Below, piece after piece: positions 42,603-51,309 of a stretch of 52,599 nucleotides of DNA (its first letter is position 1; every line of letters starts with the position of its first letter). The notes beneath the pieces are model-generated. The model was not told the origin of the DNA. It worked only from the letters and a program-made list of their open reading frames with translations, and ran no database searches. Origin of the DNA: Anaerolinea sp. (GTDB taxonomy: Bacteria > Chloroflexota > Anaerolineae > Promineifilales > Promineifilaceae); the NCBI GenBank assembly GCA_014879875.1, contig JACSRF010000305.1:1-52599 (forward strand), in the 5' to 3' direction. A program made the translations under genes and the position numbers.

Positions 42603-43459
42603 AATATATCCACAACGGTGCGCTCGGTACGACGGAAAATGAACGCGCCACTTACTAAACCAATAATGACCATAAGGACTGAAAGTGAAAACAGGAGGAG
42701 TGGAGGGCCTTCGCCACCGAGCAGTGCCCAGCGAAAGCCCTGGATGACGCCGGTCATCGGGTTGAGATAATAGAATACCTGCAACGGCTCAGGGATCATG
42801 CTCACAGGGTAGATGACCGGGGAAGCGTACATCAGCGCCTGCAAAAGAAAGGTAATGGCAAAGGAAACGTCGCGGTATTTAACGGAAAGTGTGGCTAACC
42901 ACAAGCCAACAGCCAGCGCAAAGGCAACGGTGATGAGCAAGAGCAGTGGCAGCCAGAGAATCTCCAGGCGCAAGGGCATACGATAAATGAGCATAGCCAC
43001 AAACAGCACCAGCAAGGCCGCGCCAAAGTCTACCAGCCCGGAGATGGTTCCGGCTATGGGAATGACCATGCGCGGGAAGTAGACTTTGGAGATGACGTGC
43101 ATATTATCTACCAGGCTGCGCGAGGCGCGGGTAACAGCGTTGGAGAAGTAGCTCCAGGGCAGTAACGCAGCCAGAGAGAAGATGGGGTAGGGAATACCGT
43201 CAGAAGGCACCTGGATAATACGGCCAAACACAATTGAAAGTACCAGCATGTTAAGGACTGGTCGTAGGAAAATCCAGGAAATACCAAGAGCGGTCTGGCG
43301 ATAAACGCCTTGCACTTCGCGCCAGACAAGGAATACAAGCAGTTCGCGGTATTCCCACAGGTCACGCAGGCCAAGGTTCGACCAACCGTGCGAGCTCTCA
43401 ATAATCAGGCGAGGCGTATGGAGTTTGTCCGTCTCTGGGATGGTAGTAGATGGTGACAT
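42599..43459 (-). CDS. wzm: Polysaccharide ABC exporter permease (Wzm/TagG type)
   Basis: A permease of about 286 residues, of the ABC-2 polysaccharide-export family, with six hydrophobic helices. DLWEYRELLVFLVWREVQGV, then TALGISWIFLRPVLNMLVLS, are the conserved amphipathic N-terminus and first helix; SPVIYPVSMIPEPLQVFYYLNPMTG is the signature loop before the last two helices. The track starts at a TTG (43477); I prefer the ATG at 43459 (MSPSTTIPETD). It forms the export pore with the Wzt ATPase, whose start overlaps this stop by 4 nt. Two BNR proteins are encoded just upstream, 26 bp away. Confidence 0.93.
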   Translation of the reverse strand: MSPSTTIPETDKLHTPRLIIESSHGWSNLGLRDLWEYRELLVFLVWREVQGVYRQTALGISWIFLRPVLNMLVLSIVFGRIIQVPSDGIPYPIFSLAALLPWSYFSNAVTRASRSLVDNMHVISKVYFPRMVIPIAGTISGLVDFGAALLVLFVAMLIYRMPLRLEILWLPLLLLITVAFALAVGLWLATLSVKYRDVSFAITFLLQALMYASPVIYPVSMIPEPLQVFYYLNPMTGVIQGFRWALLGGEGPPLLLFSLSVLMVIIGLVSGAFIFRRTERTVVDIL

Positions 43460-43485
43460 AAGCTGATGGTCTCTCAATGGGATGT

Positions 43486-45078
43486 CTATTTATATTTGTT
43501 TTTTGGGTTGCGCCCATTACGATGGGACTGACTATACCTGATGAGGAGAAATACGCCGAGTAAGGTGACAACGGGCATCATGCTGACCCAAATGGCAGAG
43601 CCAAGAGAGCTCGGCGCTAAAAAGGGTATGGTCGCAAGATCGAGGGAGGGATCCGATTCGACTAAATTTGGCGCATCAGTCAGGGTGGCCGAAGGTGAAG
43701 ATGTCGTGGTTTCGTTGGGGGTAACGGCCGTTTCCTTTTCTATCCAGGTTTGTGGTGGTATAGCTGACACACCTCGCAAGCGTCCTGTTAAGACAATAAT
43801 TTCACCCACCGCGCTATTGTACCAGGTAGCAACCAGGTTGTTCCCACCGGCTACAGCCACACGCGGGTTTACCATGCCATTAGGACCGCCGACCAACTGT
43901 GTGTCCGACCATTCCCGTTCCCCCTGCCAGGTGCTATGCCAGAGGCCCTCGCCCCCCGTGCGCCCGATTGTCCCTTCACGAATACGTTGGGCAATGAAGA
44001 AGTGTAAGTTATCGGCGCTGTCGCGAGCAAATTCCACAAAGCCGTTTTCGCCAATCAACCAGTAAAAGGTGTCCAACGGCTCACTCCAGGTTTGCCCGGC
44101 GTCGTCAGAGTACATGAAGTGACGGTACGCTCTAAAGCCACCTTCCCAGGTGGCAAGCAGTTGATCGCCACCCAGCCAGGTCAGTTTAGTCCAGTCGCGC
44201 TCGTACTCGCCCTCCAACCTTTGCGCTAATTTCACAGGGGCATCCCAGGTACGGCCGTTATCCAACGAACGCACCACCCATACCGCCTGCCCGTTACCCG
44301 TCTGGTCCCATTCCGTCCAGGAGGCAAACAAACGATCCTCTGGCACAGCCAGCAGGCGCACATTACTATAACCCCGTTCTGGGTCTGGCGTAAAAGCGAT
44401 GTCCACCGGATCTGACCAGGTTTTACCCCCGTCCGTTGAAAAGAGGTGCGTAATCGCGCGTGGGTCTTCTCCCGCATACTGTTCTTCCCAGTGCCCCCGC
44501 GCATAGACAATATGCACAGTCTGGGTAGCGGAAAGGTACTCAATATCTATTGAATATTGTGTGCCGGTAGAGTCATTCGTCAGGGCAAATGGCACGGACC
44601 ACGCTTGCGCCTGATCCGCTTCGGCTGCCAGGGCGCTGCTGTAATACAGTTTATCCGGGTACTGCCCCAACCAGATCAGGTGGATGGCTCCATAATCATC
44701 AATGATCGCTTCCGGCTGCCACGCCTTAGGATCTTCAAAAGCGGTAGGATCCAATGGCGTCAGCAAAATGTCGTTAGCCTGCGACCAACTTACACCATCC
44801 CAACGGGCATACATAATGGTGTTACCGGCCGCTGTGCCGCCCATCACCACCCGTCCCCCTACATCCTCGCTCCAAAACAGGTGCGCCACGCCCGTGCGGT
44901 CCGCAATCAGAAAGGGGTCTACGGAGCTTGTCGGCGTGTTGGAAAGGTTCATAATGGTAATGTCCTCAACTGCGGTAGGTTGTGCCCGATTGGCCTGCAC
45001 GGCTTGAGCAGAAACAAGCAGCAAGGCAAACAGCAGAGGCAAGAGAAGACGATTTAAGTGAATGACAAACTTGACCAT
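43486..45078 (-). CDS. Secreted BNR/Asp-box beta-propeller protein with C-terminal membrane anchor
   Basis: A 530-residue exported protein. A signal peptide (1-29, ending AQAVQA) is followed by a sialidase-like propeller with Asp boxes STDGGKTWSDP, SLDNGRTWDAP and SDDAGQTWSEP. A Thr/Ser-rich linker (about 440-475) leads to a membrane helix (SMMPVVTLLGVFLLI) and a basic tail, RYSQSHRNGRNPKNKYK, so the propeller would stand outside, tethered to the membrane. The catalytic arginine/FRIP pattern of sialidases is not evident, so I call the fold but not the enzyme. Its start overlaps the stop of its 916-aa paralog by 1 nt (TAATG) and the exporter genes follow, which points to a role at the export site. 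Confidence 0.8.
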   Translation of the reverse strand: MVKFVIHLNRLLLPLLFALLLVSAQAVQANRAQPTAVEDITIMNLSNTPTSSVDPFLIADRTGVAHLFWSEDVGGRVVMGGTAAGNTIMYARWDGVSWSQANDILLTPLDPTAFEDPKAWQPEAIIDDYGAIHLIWLGQYPDKLYYSSALAAEADQAQAWSVPFALTNDSTGTQYSIDIEYLSATQTVHIVYARGHWEEQYAGEDPRAITHLFSTDGGKTWSDPVDIAFTPDPERGYSNVRLLAVPEDRLFASWTEWDQTGNGQAVWVVRSLDNGRTWDAPVKLAQRLEGEYERDWTKLTWLGGDQLLATWEGGFRAYRHFMYSDDAGQTWSEPLDTFYWLIGENGFVEFARDSADNLHFFIAQRIREGTIGRTGGEGLWHSTWQGEREWSDTQLVGGPNGMVNPRVAVAGGNNLVATWYNSAVGEIIVLTGRLRGVSAIPPQTWIEKETAVTPNETTTSSPSATLTDAPNLVESDPSLDLATIPFLAPSSLGSAIWVSMMPVVTLLGVFLLIRYSQSHRNGRNPKNKYK

Positions 45079-47828
45079 TATTTCTTGACCATTCTAAAGG
45101 CCACAAAGCCAAAGACTAGCGCCACAACAAGCAGCGCGGGGGCAACGGATAAGAGCGTTTGCAGAATCGGGTTATTGGCAACAAAAGGAACAGAGCCAGG
45201 CTGATCTAAGCTGTTCTCGAAAAGAATCGGGGGCGTAAGGGTAGGTGATAAGACAAGCGGAGCGGCGTCCGTTGGCGAGGGTGAAGGAGTGGGTAAAGAA
45301 AGGGGCGTGGGTGTCTGCATATTGGCGGGTAGCTCAAGCTGCTGCTGTACCAGGTAGATATTGTCTTGTATAGGGGCAACGGGCAAAGTATTGCTGCTGC
45401 CTGGCACAATATTGGCGGCAGCAGAGGTTTCGTCTACAGGGTTGGTCATGCGGCTGACATAGATAACATCCAGATCGCGGCCGTTAGACAGCGTGTAAAG
45501 TTGGGTAACAGCCTCATTCGCGGTTATAGTCAGATTGAGAGACTCCAGGCTCAGCCAACGCGTACCGTCCCACCTACGGGCAAGCAGAAAATCATCTTGC
45601 ACCTGTAGCAAATAGGGGCTACCGGCAGCGTCTTGCGTCAGGGCGATGTTGTGGTGGGCGCCGACCAGATCGGTAATAGGCACAGCAGCCTGCCACACAC
45701 TGCCGTTATCCTTAGAAACGGTGTGCCAGGTGGTGGTACGGCCGTTTTCCTCCACTGCCCATAATAAATGAACCACTCCTGACGGTTCTACAGCCAGTTG
45801 GTTCCACACCACATTCCCCTCAAATCGCTCCTCCGGCGCTGACCAGGTACGGCCGTCGAGCGAAAAAGCATAATACAGACCCACTTTGTCAAAGCTAAAC
45901 TGCCGTATCAGCGCCAGATGAAAACGGTTGTCGGGGCCTAACTGCAACTGCGGCGCGTCTACGCCAAACCAGCCGGCCTCCACGGCGTCGAACAACAGCA
46001 GCGGCGGCGACCAACTTGCCCCACCATCCGCCGACTGTATCAGATAAACCCCACGACCTTCGTTAACGGGTATGGAATAGGCCACGTAGAGCACGCCAGC
46101 CGCGTCAACGACAACAGTTTCCGCTTCGACCTCGCCTCTAACCAGCGCCTGGGGAGCGGACCAGTCTGTCGCTAATAATGCTGCATCCACTTCAGCCTGA
46201 CTAAGCAGCAGCTCCTGCGCCGCCGGATCGTGCCAGAGCGCCAGAAGACGCTGCCGCCCAGGGTCGAGCGCCACGTTGTAACGACCGGTCACCTCCGCGG
46301 ACAGCTCCAAGACAGGTAACGGCCGTGACCATTCCTGCTGATTCCAGATTGTATAATAGATGGCCTTGCCCAGGCCATCGTCTCCCTCCCCCTGCCAAAA
46401 CAAGTGCCGGTTCTCCTGCGAATCACGCAGCATAACAGGCGCATTCACAACTGACGGGCTGTTGGTCGCCAACGTCGGCCCGCTCCAGATTGAGGGGGGA
46501 GTAAAACGCTCTGACCAATCATTCAATTCACCTAACGGCCGTTCCAACACCCACACATCACGCAACGAACGGGTAGAGCCACAGGTGACCAGGAGCAAAT
46601 GATTTGCTTGCGTGACATCCCCTTGTAAACAATCAAACGACACCTTACGGTAAGTTTCTTGATCCTGATAGTCGGTCAGCGCCTCTTGTAGCTCCGGCAT
46701 ACTCCACTGCGTTCCATCCCACGCCTGTAGAAATATCTCCGTGCGCTCCGTGGCGCGCAGTACCCGCTTTACCAGCAAAAAAAGCAAATCGTTATTGTCC
46801 AGCAGCAACAGGCTCTCTTCCGGACACTCCAACCCTAAATCAATCACTGACTCATAGGGCAGCCAGCTCTCACCCCCGTCTGCAGAAATCTGATGATAGA
46901 TGGTGCAGGTGCGCGGTTTATGACCCGCATACCAGACCAAATGCACTGTCGCGCCATCCACCAACGCGCTAATGTCCGAAGCCCCAGGTGATTCTAACGC
47001 ATCACCTTCCATTCGCCGGTCCACGACCATAGGCGCCTCCCAACTGACGCCAAAGTTAACCGAACGAGCCAGAAAAACTGTCTCCAGTAACGGGTTATCC
47101 CAAACAAGGAAAACCTGCCTGGCCGCGGTCTGCGCCAATTGCAAATTAGCCGCGCCCGCAGCCACCGGCCGTAAATAGTTCGACTCATAAATTAGCGTCG
47201 GGTCGGACCAACTTGCACCCCCATCTTCGCTCTGGCGATAGTAAACGCCGGGAAGAACCTGCGCTGAAGGCGTCGCCTGTATGTAGGCCATGTGCAAGCG
47301 GCCGTTCTCCCCCGCCACCAGGTCAAACCCACGTGCGGCCGGCGCCACTACCACAGCCACCGACCAACTCTCAGGTTCACCCAGCTGCGCCAACGGCGCG
47401 TAGCTGTAACTTAGCATGCCCTCATCATCCAACCATAACGCATGAAGCACATTATCCCCATCCACCCGCAACAACGGCTTATAAAAACCGCCAAAATCTT
47501 CAGTATCCACCACAGGGCTAAAAGGAGGGTTCGTAAAAGGAACCAAGACGCGCTGCGGTTCTCGCCAATCACTGCCCTGTTGGCGCATCAACATATAACC
47601 ACCCAGTCTGTCTTGCCAGAAGATGTGAAACACACCGGTTGCAGAAACCGCAATAATCGGCTCAGTCGCCGTACCAGAAACAGAAACATTCCATGGGGAC
47701 TCCCATCCATTACTTTCAGATTGCGCCACAACAAGCCCATTAACACTCCCCCAAGCCACCAGGCACAATGAAAGAAATAAAAAGAGCTTCCTAGGGAAAT
47801 GACAACCTATCGCTAAATGACAATTCAT
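45078..47828 (-). CDS. Large secreted BNR/Asp-box protein with C-terminal membrane anchor
   Basis: A 916-residue exported protein heading the minus-strand cluster. The signal peptide (about 12-36, LFLFLSLCLVAWGSVNGLVVA) is followed by many propeller repeats with Asp boxes: SEDGGASWSDP, VNFGVSWEAP, SADGGESWLPY, SADGGASWSPP, SLDGRTWSAP and SKDNGSVWQAA. Two propellers are likely given the length. A Thr/Pro/Ser linker (TPTPLSLPTPSPSPTDA) precedes the last helix, LLVVALVFGFVAF, and the short basic tail RMVKK. It is the paralog of the next gene. No sialidase catalytic set is visible. No Shine-Dalgarno site is apparent before the ATG. Together with its partner it may bind or edit the exported glycan. 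Confidence 0.8.
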   Translation of the reverse strand: MNCHLAIGCHFPRKLFLFLSLCLVAWGSVNGLVVAQSESNGWESPWNVSVSGTATEPIIAVSATGVFHIFWQDRLGGYMLMRQQGSDWREPQRVLVPFTNPPFSPVVDTEDFGGFYKPLLRVDGDNVLHALWLDDEGMLSYSYAPLAQLGEPESWSVAVVVAPAARGFDLVAGENGRLHMAYIQATPSAQVLPGVYYRQSEDGGASWSDPTLIYESNYLRPVAAGAANLQLAQTAARQVFLVWDNPLLETVFLARSVNFGVSWEAPMVVDRRMEGDALESPGASDISALVDGATVHLVWYAGHKPRTCTIYHQISADGGESWLPYESVIDLGLECPEESLLLLDNNDLLFLLVKRVLRATERTEIFLQAWDGTQWSMPELQEALTDYQDQETYRKVSFDCLQGDVTQANHLLLVTCGSTRSLRDVWVLERPLGELNDWSERFTPPSIWSGPTLATNSPSVVNAPVMLRDSQENRHLFWQGEGDDGLGKAIYYTIWNQQEWSRPLPVLELSAEVTGRYNVALDPGRQRLLALWHDPAAQELLLSQAEVDAALLATDWSAPQALVRGEVEAETVVVDAAGVLYVAYSIPVNEGRGVYLIQSADGGASWSPPLLLFDAVEAGWFGVDAPQLQLGPDNRFHLALIRQFSFDKVGLYYAFSLDGRTWSAPEERFEGNVVWNQLAVEPSGVVHLLWAVEENGRTTTWHTVSKDNGSVWQAAVPITDLVGAHHNIALTQDAAGSPYLLQVQDDFLLARRWDGTRWLSLESLNLTITANEAVTQLYTLSNGRDLDVIYVSRMTNPVDETSAAANIVPGSSNTLPVAPIQDNIYLVQQQLELPANMQTPTPLSLPTPSPSPTDAAPLVLSPTLTPPILFENSLDQPGSVPFVANNPILQTLLSVAPALLVVALVFGFVAFRMVKK

Positions 47829-48273
47829 ATATATCTACATCCAACAAAAGCGCCATACTACTCTAAAACAAGAATTAAGCACAGCACTTCCGTCACAATT
47901 TATGTCAGCATTTAATTATTGACACCACAACTTACGATAACACTTTCGTCAAACCCGTGACCAAAGTACTTTGCAAACCAGACACAAAGTCGTGTATTTT
48001 TGTTACCAATATAACATTGTGCATGTCAATCACGCTATAGTCATTAGAACTGGTACAACCTTCCCAACTCTCCTCATTCCATTACCCCAACTTCCCAGCA
48101 TCTCAGTTCTACTTTCCGTTACAAGCCCCAAAACGGGGCAAATTATTAATTTTTTGTTAGCGGACAAGCTTCAATTCCAGAGGCTCCAGGCGCTTAAAAC
48201 AGACAGTTCTTGCGCGACTAACTCTGGTATAAAACACCTGACGCCTGAAGATTAAGGAAGGATACGGTCAACT
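47829..48273. promoter_or_regulatory. Divergent intergenic control region
   Basis: This 445-bp AT-rich gap separates the leftward glycan cluster from the rightward PQQ-propeller gene, so both promoters must lie here or further upstream. There is a consensus-like TTGACA at 47919-47924 (plus strand) and a TATAGT at 48036-48041, but neither has a well-placed partner box, so I do not claim exact promoters. The strong ribosome site AAGGAAGG lies 11-18 nt before 48274. No gene is supported; the 94-aa TTG-started ORF in the track is rejected. Confidence 0.5.
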
Positions 48274-51078
48274 ATGAAAACAAACACGTTACTTTTTACC
48301 ATTTTAATAATCTCTATAATTTTCTTCTCAGCCACAGCTCAATTAGCCAGTACTGCCGCTTATGGCGTAACCCCAGCAGATCTTGATAATACCCATCCCA
48401 TTTATCTACCTGTTATCAACCAGATCAGCAATGGGTACATTCCCGGAGAAGGCGGCTGGCCCACAGTTGCCGGAAACCACGAAAGAACCTCTTCCACAAC
48501 CGACGAAACAGCCAGCTCATTGAACTTGCGCTGGTATCGTCCCATCGAGGCTTATATCCCCCAAAACGTGCAAGTTATTGCCAGCAACGGCTTTCTCTTT
48601 CTCTCAACGGCCCGGGGGCTTTACACTCTAAATGCTGAAAACGGCGACGTTGTCTGGCGATTTGATACAGAATTACCGCTAGGCAACTCTCCCACCGTCG
48701 CCGATGGTGTTGTTTACGTTGGCGGTTACGACCGCAAGCTGCACGCCCTGGACGCCGCCTCCGGCGCCCACCTCTGGTCATTCAACGGAGCAAAAGCTGG
48801 CTATAGCGCAAACCCCCTGGTGGTCAACGGCGTTATTTACATCGGCAACCGCGATGGCAGCATGTACGCTATCGGCGCGCACGGCACGGCTAATCAGGGT
48901 CAGATCATCTGGCGCTACACCACAGGCGACGCCATTCATCTCTCCGCCGCCTATAAAAATGGCGTCATCTACTTTGCCTCCAACGATATGCATGCGTATG
49001 CGCTAAATGCGCAAACCGGCGCCCTGGTATGGAAATCAGACAAGCTGCCGGGGATACAGTTTCAATCCTACTGGCCCGTCATTTATCGCGATAAAGTTAT
49101 CTTCTCTGCCGCCCCTGGGTACCGTGATGATAGAGTCCCCGGCACAAGAAATGTGCCCAAACCAGGAGATGGAATATACGGCTCTTTTAGAGACATGCAA
49201 CTCGCCGATGTTTTTTCCGGTGGAAGTGAAGGGCAAATCATTGGCCCACAAGTCTCCGGGCAAACCTGGGCGCACGACTTTCCCGTTATTGATGCCCATA
49301 CCATTACCCAATACCTGGAAAACAACCCGCAGCAAAATACATACAAGCACAAACCATGGCGACGTATGTATGTGGTGCTTAACTTATCCGATGGGCATGA
49401 ATTCACTTTCGATTCCGACCAGGACGGGTATCCAGAATTTATTCCAGCCGCTTACTGGGGCACCGGTTCTGGCAATCGTTATCCGCCAGTTGTAGGGGCT
49501 GATAACAACCTCTATTTCAGTAATCTGTATCGTTGCTGCTCAGACGCCAAAGGGCGCATCGTGGGTTGGAATCAGGATTATCCCGGCTACCTCAGTTTTT
49601 TGGGCGGCATCAATACACCCACTGGTGGTTTTGCGGCCGTCGCCGAACCACAAGCCATCTCCATTGGTGGAAATACAATCTATCGTAATCTGTGCTGCGA
49701 CCGCATAGGCGATTGGCTTAATTACACAATACCTGGGCAGCCCATGAGACAGATCTGGTCTTATAACCTTAGCCAACTAGCCCCTGGGTATGATTCTATG
49801 TGGTTTGTTGACCCTGGAGCTATATCGCGCCATCTTGGTTGGTATACCGGTAATACTAATAGCATGATTGCCGCTTATCATAATCATGGGGACCAAAATC
49901 CCATCGTTCCTTATCAAGGTTCTGTTTTTGTCCATCGCAGTAACGCCCTGTTTGCTTTCGGACCAGGCAATGGCCCAGGCGCACTGCCGCTGCTGACAAT
50001 TAATCCAGGACAAAGCACCTCGACTCCGCTTACTGCGCAAGAAATCAGAACCAGGTTAGAGAATGAAGTGGCAAACATGATCGACGCCGGCGATTTGCGA
50101 CCCGGCTATTACAACGCCAACACGATTGTACGCGGCATAGAGGAGTATTTTGATAATCCTGGGGAAACGCTTCTTGCCCTTTCTCTGGCCTATCCCCATT
50201 TGTCCACAGGATTGCAGGCACAGGTGCGCGCGTATTTAGAAAACGAGTTTTCCACTTATTTTCAAACTCAGATGTATGCACGCCGGGGCTGGTCGGGCGC
50301 GCCGCGCGAGTCTATGGAAATGCCGCCGGAAATCGCCGCAGCTATTGCCGCCGGTAATTACCCACCTTCTGTCAACGCCGGTTCTGGCTTTTTGTGGCAG
50401 TATCCACAGCACAATTTTTATGCCATGTGGAAGTATGCGCAAAATGTGCCCGGCGTGAATGCCCTGACCGTTTACAACCTGGCAAAAAGCAAGTTGGTGG
50501 TTTCGCCACCGAACCCGCCCAACATGAATCAGGTTGAATATTTTCGGCAGCAGCCATATGAGTTGAATGCGTGGATTGCCGGGTATATAGGTTTCTTAGA
50601 ATTACAAACGCTGGCAGGCATGACCGGGACTGATGCTGCCTTGCGCAGTCAGGTGAACAATACGCTAAACGTGCTGTTACAACTGCGGGTCAATGACTTT
50701 ACGAAAGAATCCTATTGGTCAGACCCAAGTTCGCCAAATTACCGTTACTACAAAAAACACTTCGATATTGTGGGCAATTTCCTTTACATCGTGCCTGAAT
50801 TGGGCGACTATTTGCGCGCGAACATTCCTAACCAGGTGCAAGAGGCGGTGACTGAGTACGATTATCTTGCTCCTTATTGGTTCGTCTCCCGTTACGAAGC
50901 GGCTATTGGCGAGGGGGGGATGTCGCTGCTATACAACTATTACGCCTTGTTCCAGGCAAAAGCCCTTGTCTTGCAAGAATCCAGACAAGAGTTGAGCAAA
51001 TATTTGGATGTGCCAGCTTTTACCGTTGGAGATTTGTTTTACATTCAAAATCTGGTGGCGCTGCTGGAAACCCCTTAG
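48274..51078 (+). CDS. Secreted PQQ-type beta-propeller protein with helical C-terminal region
   Basis: A 934-residue exported protein. The signal peptide (1-29) is followed by IYLPVINQ and then PQQ/BamB-like propeller blades, AENGDVVWRFDTELPLGNSPTV, VYVGGYDRKLHALDAASGAHLW, VIYIGNRDGSMYAIG and HAYALNAQTGALVWKSD (about 70-260). The middle part (300-560) has two CC pairs (LYRCCSDAKG, NLCCDRIGD) and further blade-like strands. Residues 600-934 are helical and repetitive (ETLLALSLAYPHL ... NNTLNVLLQLRVNDF), like an alpha/alpha-toroid that could act on glycans. AAGGAAGG precedes the ATG. No catalytic motif is visible. It contains no copy of the ACGGCCGT palindrome, unlike most genes here. Confidence 0.75.
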   Translation: MKTNTLLFTILIISIIFFSATAQLASTAAYGVTPADLDNTHPIYLPVINQISNGYIPGEGGWPTVAGNHERTSSTTDETASSLNLRWYRPIEAYIPQNVQVIASNGFLFLSTARGLYTLNAENGDVVWRFDTELPLGNSPTVADGVVYVGGYDRKLHALDAASGAHLWSFNGAKAGYSANPLVVNGVIYIGNRDGSMYAIGAHGTANQGQIIWRYTTGDAIHLSAAYKNGVIYFASNDMHAYALNAQTGALVWKSDKLPGIQFQSYWPVIYRDKVIFSAAPGYRDDRVPGTRNVPKPGDGIYGSFRDMQLADVFSGGSEGQIIGPQVSGQTWAHDFPVIDAHTITQYLENNPQQNTYKHKPWRRMYVVLNLSDGHEFTFDSDQDGYPEFIPAAYWGTGSGNRYPPVVGADNNLYFSNLYRCCSDAKGRIVGWNQDYPGYLSFLGGINTPTGGFAAVAEPQAISIGGNTIYRNLCCDRIGDWLNYTIPGQPMRQIWSYNLSQLAPGYDSMWFVDPGAISRHLGWYTGNTNSMIAAYHNHGDQNPIVPYQGSVFVHRSNALFAFGPGNGPGALPLLTINPGQSTSTPLTAQEIRTRLENEVANMIDAGDLRPGYYNANTIVRGIEEYFDNPGETLLALSLAYPHLSTGLQAQVRAYLENEFSTYFQTQMYARRGWSGAPRESMEMPPEIAAAIAAGNYPPSVNAGSGFLWQYPQHNFYAMWKYAQNVPGVNALTVYNLAKSKLVVSPPNPPNMNQVEYFRQQPYELNAWIAGYIGFLELQTLAGMTGTDAALRSQVNNTLNVLLQLRVNDFTKESYWSDPSSPNYRYYKKHFDIVGNFLYIVPELGDYLRANIPNQVQEAVTEYDYLAPYWFVSRYEAAIGEGGMSLLYNYYALFQAKALVLQESRQELSKYLDVPAFTVGDLFYIQNLVALLETP

Positions 51079-51106
51079 GCAATGATGAGAATGGAATAAT
51101 TTATTA

Positions 51107-51144
51107 CCAGGAACCGCTTCCCTTTAGAGGAAAGCGGTTCCTGG
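51107..51144 (+). terminator. Strong hairpin after the PQQ-propeller gene
   Basis: CCAGGAACCGCTT (51107-51119) pairs perfectly with AAGCGGTTCCTGG (51132-51144), and the loop can extend the stem. It lies 29 bp after the stop codon. A T-run is lacking on the plus strand, so it may end or protect the transcript without being a textbook intrinsic terminator. Confidence 0.6.
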
Positions 51145-51237
51145 CGAGTTCATATCTCATCAACCTTTCATCATAGGGTTCTTCTCTGAAAAAAGATGTT
51201 TTACAAGCCGGACGCAGTTTTTTGGACACGGTTGCGA

Positions 51238-51265
51238 TTGATTTTTCAAACAGCTTCGGTATGCT
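51238..51265 (+). promoter_or_regulatory. Possible sigma-70-like promoter of the lipoprotein gene
   Basis: TTGATT (51238-51243), a 16-nt spacer and TATGCT (51260-51265) lie 45 bp upstream of the lipoprotein start. Overlapping TATGGT and TATAGA boxes just downstream give alternatives. The hairpin after the preceding gene makes an independent promoter likely, but these exact boxes are a weak call. Confidence 0.3.
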
Positions 51266-51309
51266 ATGGTATAGAGTCAGGAGTAAAATAACAGAACTAC
51301 AAGGATGAT

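Noticed and set aside
43486-47828. Sialidases
   Set aside because: Asp boxes are clear, but they occur in many non-sialidase propellers and I could not find the FRIP/Arg-triad pattern.
47971-48255. 94-aa plus-strand ORF in the divergent gap
   Set aside because: It starts with TTG, has no Shine-Dalgarno site and no recognisable motif, and lies in AT-rich presumed promoter DNA.
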